Shown piece after piece: positions 15,183 through 15,427 of a stretch of DNA of 15,427 nt. A program made the position numbers and the translations under genes. The stretch's first letter is position 1; the number at the start of each line of letters is the position of its first letter. Location: positions 1 through 15,427 of the forward strand of contig SXSX01000163.1 of the NCBI GenBank assembly GCA_005793295.1. Direction: 5' to 3'. Under the pieces are notes generated by a model, which saw only the letters and a list, made by a program, of their open reading frames with translations, ran no database searches and had not been told where the DNA came from. The stretch comes from Burkholderiales bacterium (GTDB taxonomy: Bacteria; Pseudomonadota; Gammaproteobacteria; Burkholderiales; Burkholderiaceae_C).

Positions 15183-15216
15183 TTACGCAATGCCCCGTAA
15201 AATCAAGGGTTTACGC
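15183..15216. promoter_or_regulatory. Divergent promoter region with TTACG half-sites and glyQ -10
   Basis: In the 92-base gap between the BASS gene and glyQ, TAAAAT at 15198–15203 matches five of six bases of a -10 for glyQ, giving a leader of about 38 bases, but no good -35 is seen. Around it lie an inverted repeat TTACG-N8-CGTAA (15183–15187 and 15196–15200) and a further direct copy TTACGC at 15211–15216. These could bind a regulator of one or both divergent units. On the - strand TATGCT (15175–15180 on +) is a weak -10 candidate for the transporter. Confidence 0.3.
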
Positions 15217-15247
15217 GAACCCCATTGACCACCACCGTGCGCCTGCT

Positions 15248-15427
15248 ATGAAGACTTTTCAGCAAATTATTTTGACCCTCCAGTCGTATTGGGATGCGCA
15301 GGGATGCGCCCTGCTGCAACCCTATGACATGGAAGTCGGGGCCGGAACGTCACACACAGCCACGTTTCTAAGAGCCATCGGGCCTGAGCCTTGGAAGGCT
15401 GCCTATGTTCAGCCCAGCCGCCGCCCC
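15248..15427 (+). CDS. glyQ: Glycyl-tRNA synthetase alpha subunit, 5' part only
   Basis: The first 60 codons of GlyQ are present; the gene runs off the right edge. GlyQ is the catalytic alpha subunit of the bacterial α2β2 glycyl-tRNA synthetase, which activates glycine and charges tRNA-Gly. The segment contains the strongly conserved stretches LQSYWDAQGC, QPYDMEVGAGTSH and GPEPWKAAYVQPSRRP, the last ending exactly at the edge. The ATG at 15248 gives the usual betaproteobacterial N-terminus (MKTFQQIILT). No strong Shine–Dalgarno precedes it. glyS is expected just downstream. The neighbourhood corC–lnt–glyQ is typical of Burkholderiales, here interrupted by two opposite-strand genes. Confidence 0.97.
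   Translation, partial: MKTFQQIILTLQSYWDAQGCALLQPYDMEVGAGTSHTATFLRAIGPEPWKAAYVQPSRRP

Noticed and set aside
1..15427. tRNA, rRNA, CRISPR array, insertion sequence or prophage genes
   Set aside because: No cloverleaf-like gap, spaced repeats, transposase-like frame or terminal inverted repeats were seen. Coding density leaves gaps of at most about 115 bases.

Overview
The window looks like a chromosomal segment of a betaproteobacterium, most likely order Burkholderiales and probably Comamonadaceae. The grounds are the corC–lnt–glyQ gene set, the close match of the first 60 GlyQ residues and of CorC to what I remember of that group, the moderately high GC content and the compact layout. No tRNA, rRNA, insertion sequence, CRISPR array or phage gene is visible, and no gap exceeds about 115 bases.

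Positions 114–8812 hold six tightly packed + strand genes with gaps or overlaps of -8 to +34 bases, probably one operon. They are a double-length ABC permease (YnjC type), its ATPase (YnjD type), a CDP-alcohol phosphatidyltransferase-like protein (YnjF type), a TVP38/DedA-like membrane domain fused to a flavin disulfide reductase, an NDH-2-like flavoprotein fused to selenophosphate synthetase (SelD), and a degenerate stand-alone paralog of that flavoprotein domain. In E. coli K-12 the ynjBCDEF genes and the TVP38-like genes ydjX/ydjZ also lie within about 10 kb of selD. This suggests a membrane uptake, reduction and activation route for a selenium (or related sulfur) compound that ends in selenophosphate. 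That link is the main hypothesis of this report; it is inferred, not shown. The substrate-binding partner (ynjB) and any user of selenophosphate lie outside the window.

Positions 8845–10102 hold an Mpo1-like (DUF962) membrane protein and a GNAT acetyltransferase. The second has its own candidate promoter with a palindrome and may be translated from a leaderless mRNA. Positions 10187–12594 hold the conserved envelope/ion pair corC and lnt, both starting with GTG and separated by 5 bases.

Positions 12545–15155 carry two coupled genes on the - strand: a BASS-family sodium-coupled transporter, then a long amidohydrolase of the 'D-aminoacylase' type. Together they look like an uptake-and-hydrolysis pair for an unidentified organic acid or N-acyl compound. 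They sit between lnt and glyQ, and the hydrolase overlaps the 3' end of lnt by 50 bases. A 92-base divergent region separates the transporter from glyQ, which runs off the right edge.

The coding strand is very G/T-rich in the first ~3.5 kb and contains two strong G-quadruplex motifs. It becomes C/A-rich from about 7.7 kb, although all these genes lie on the same strand.
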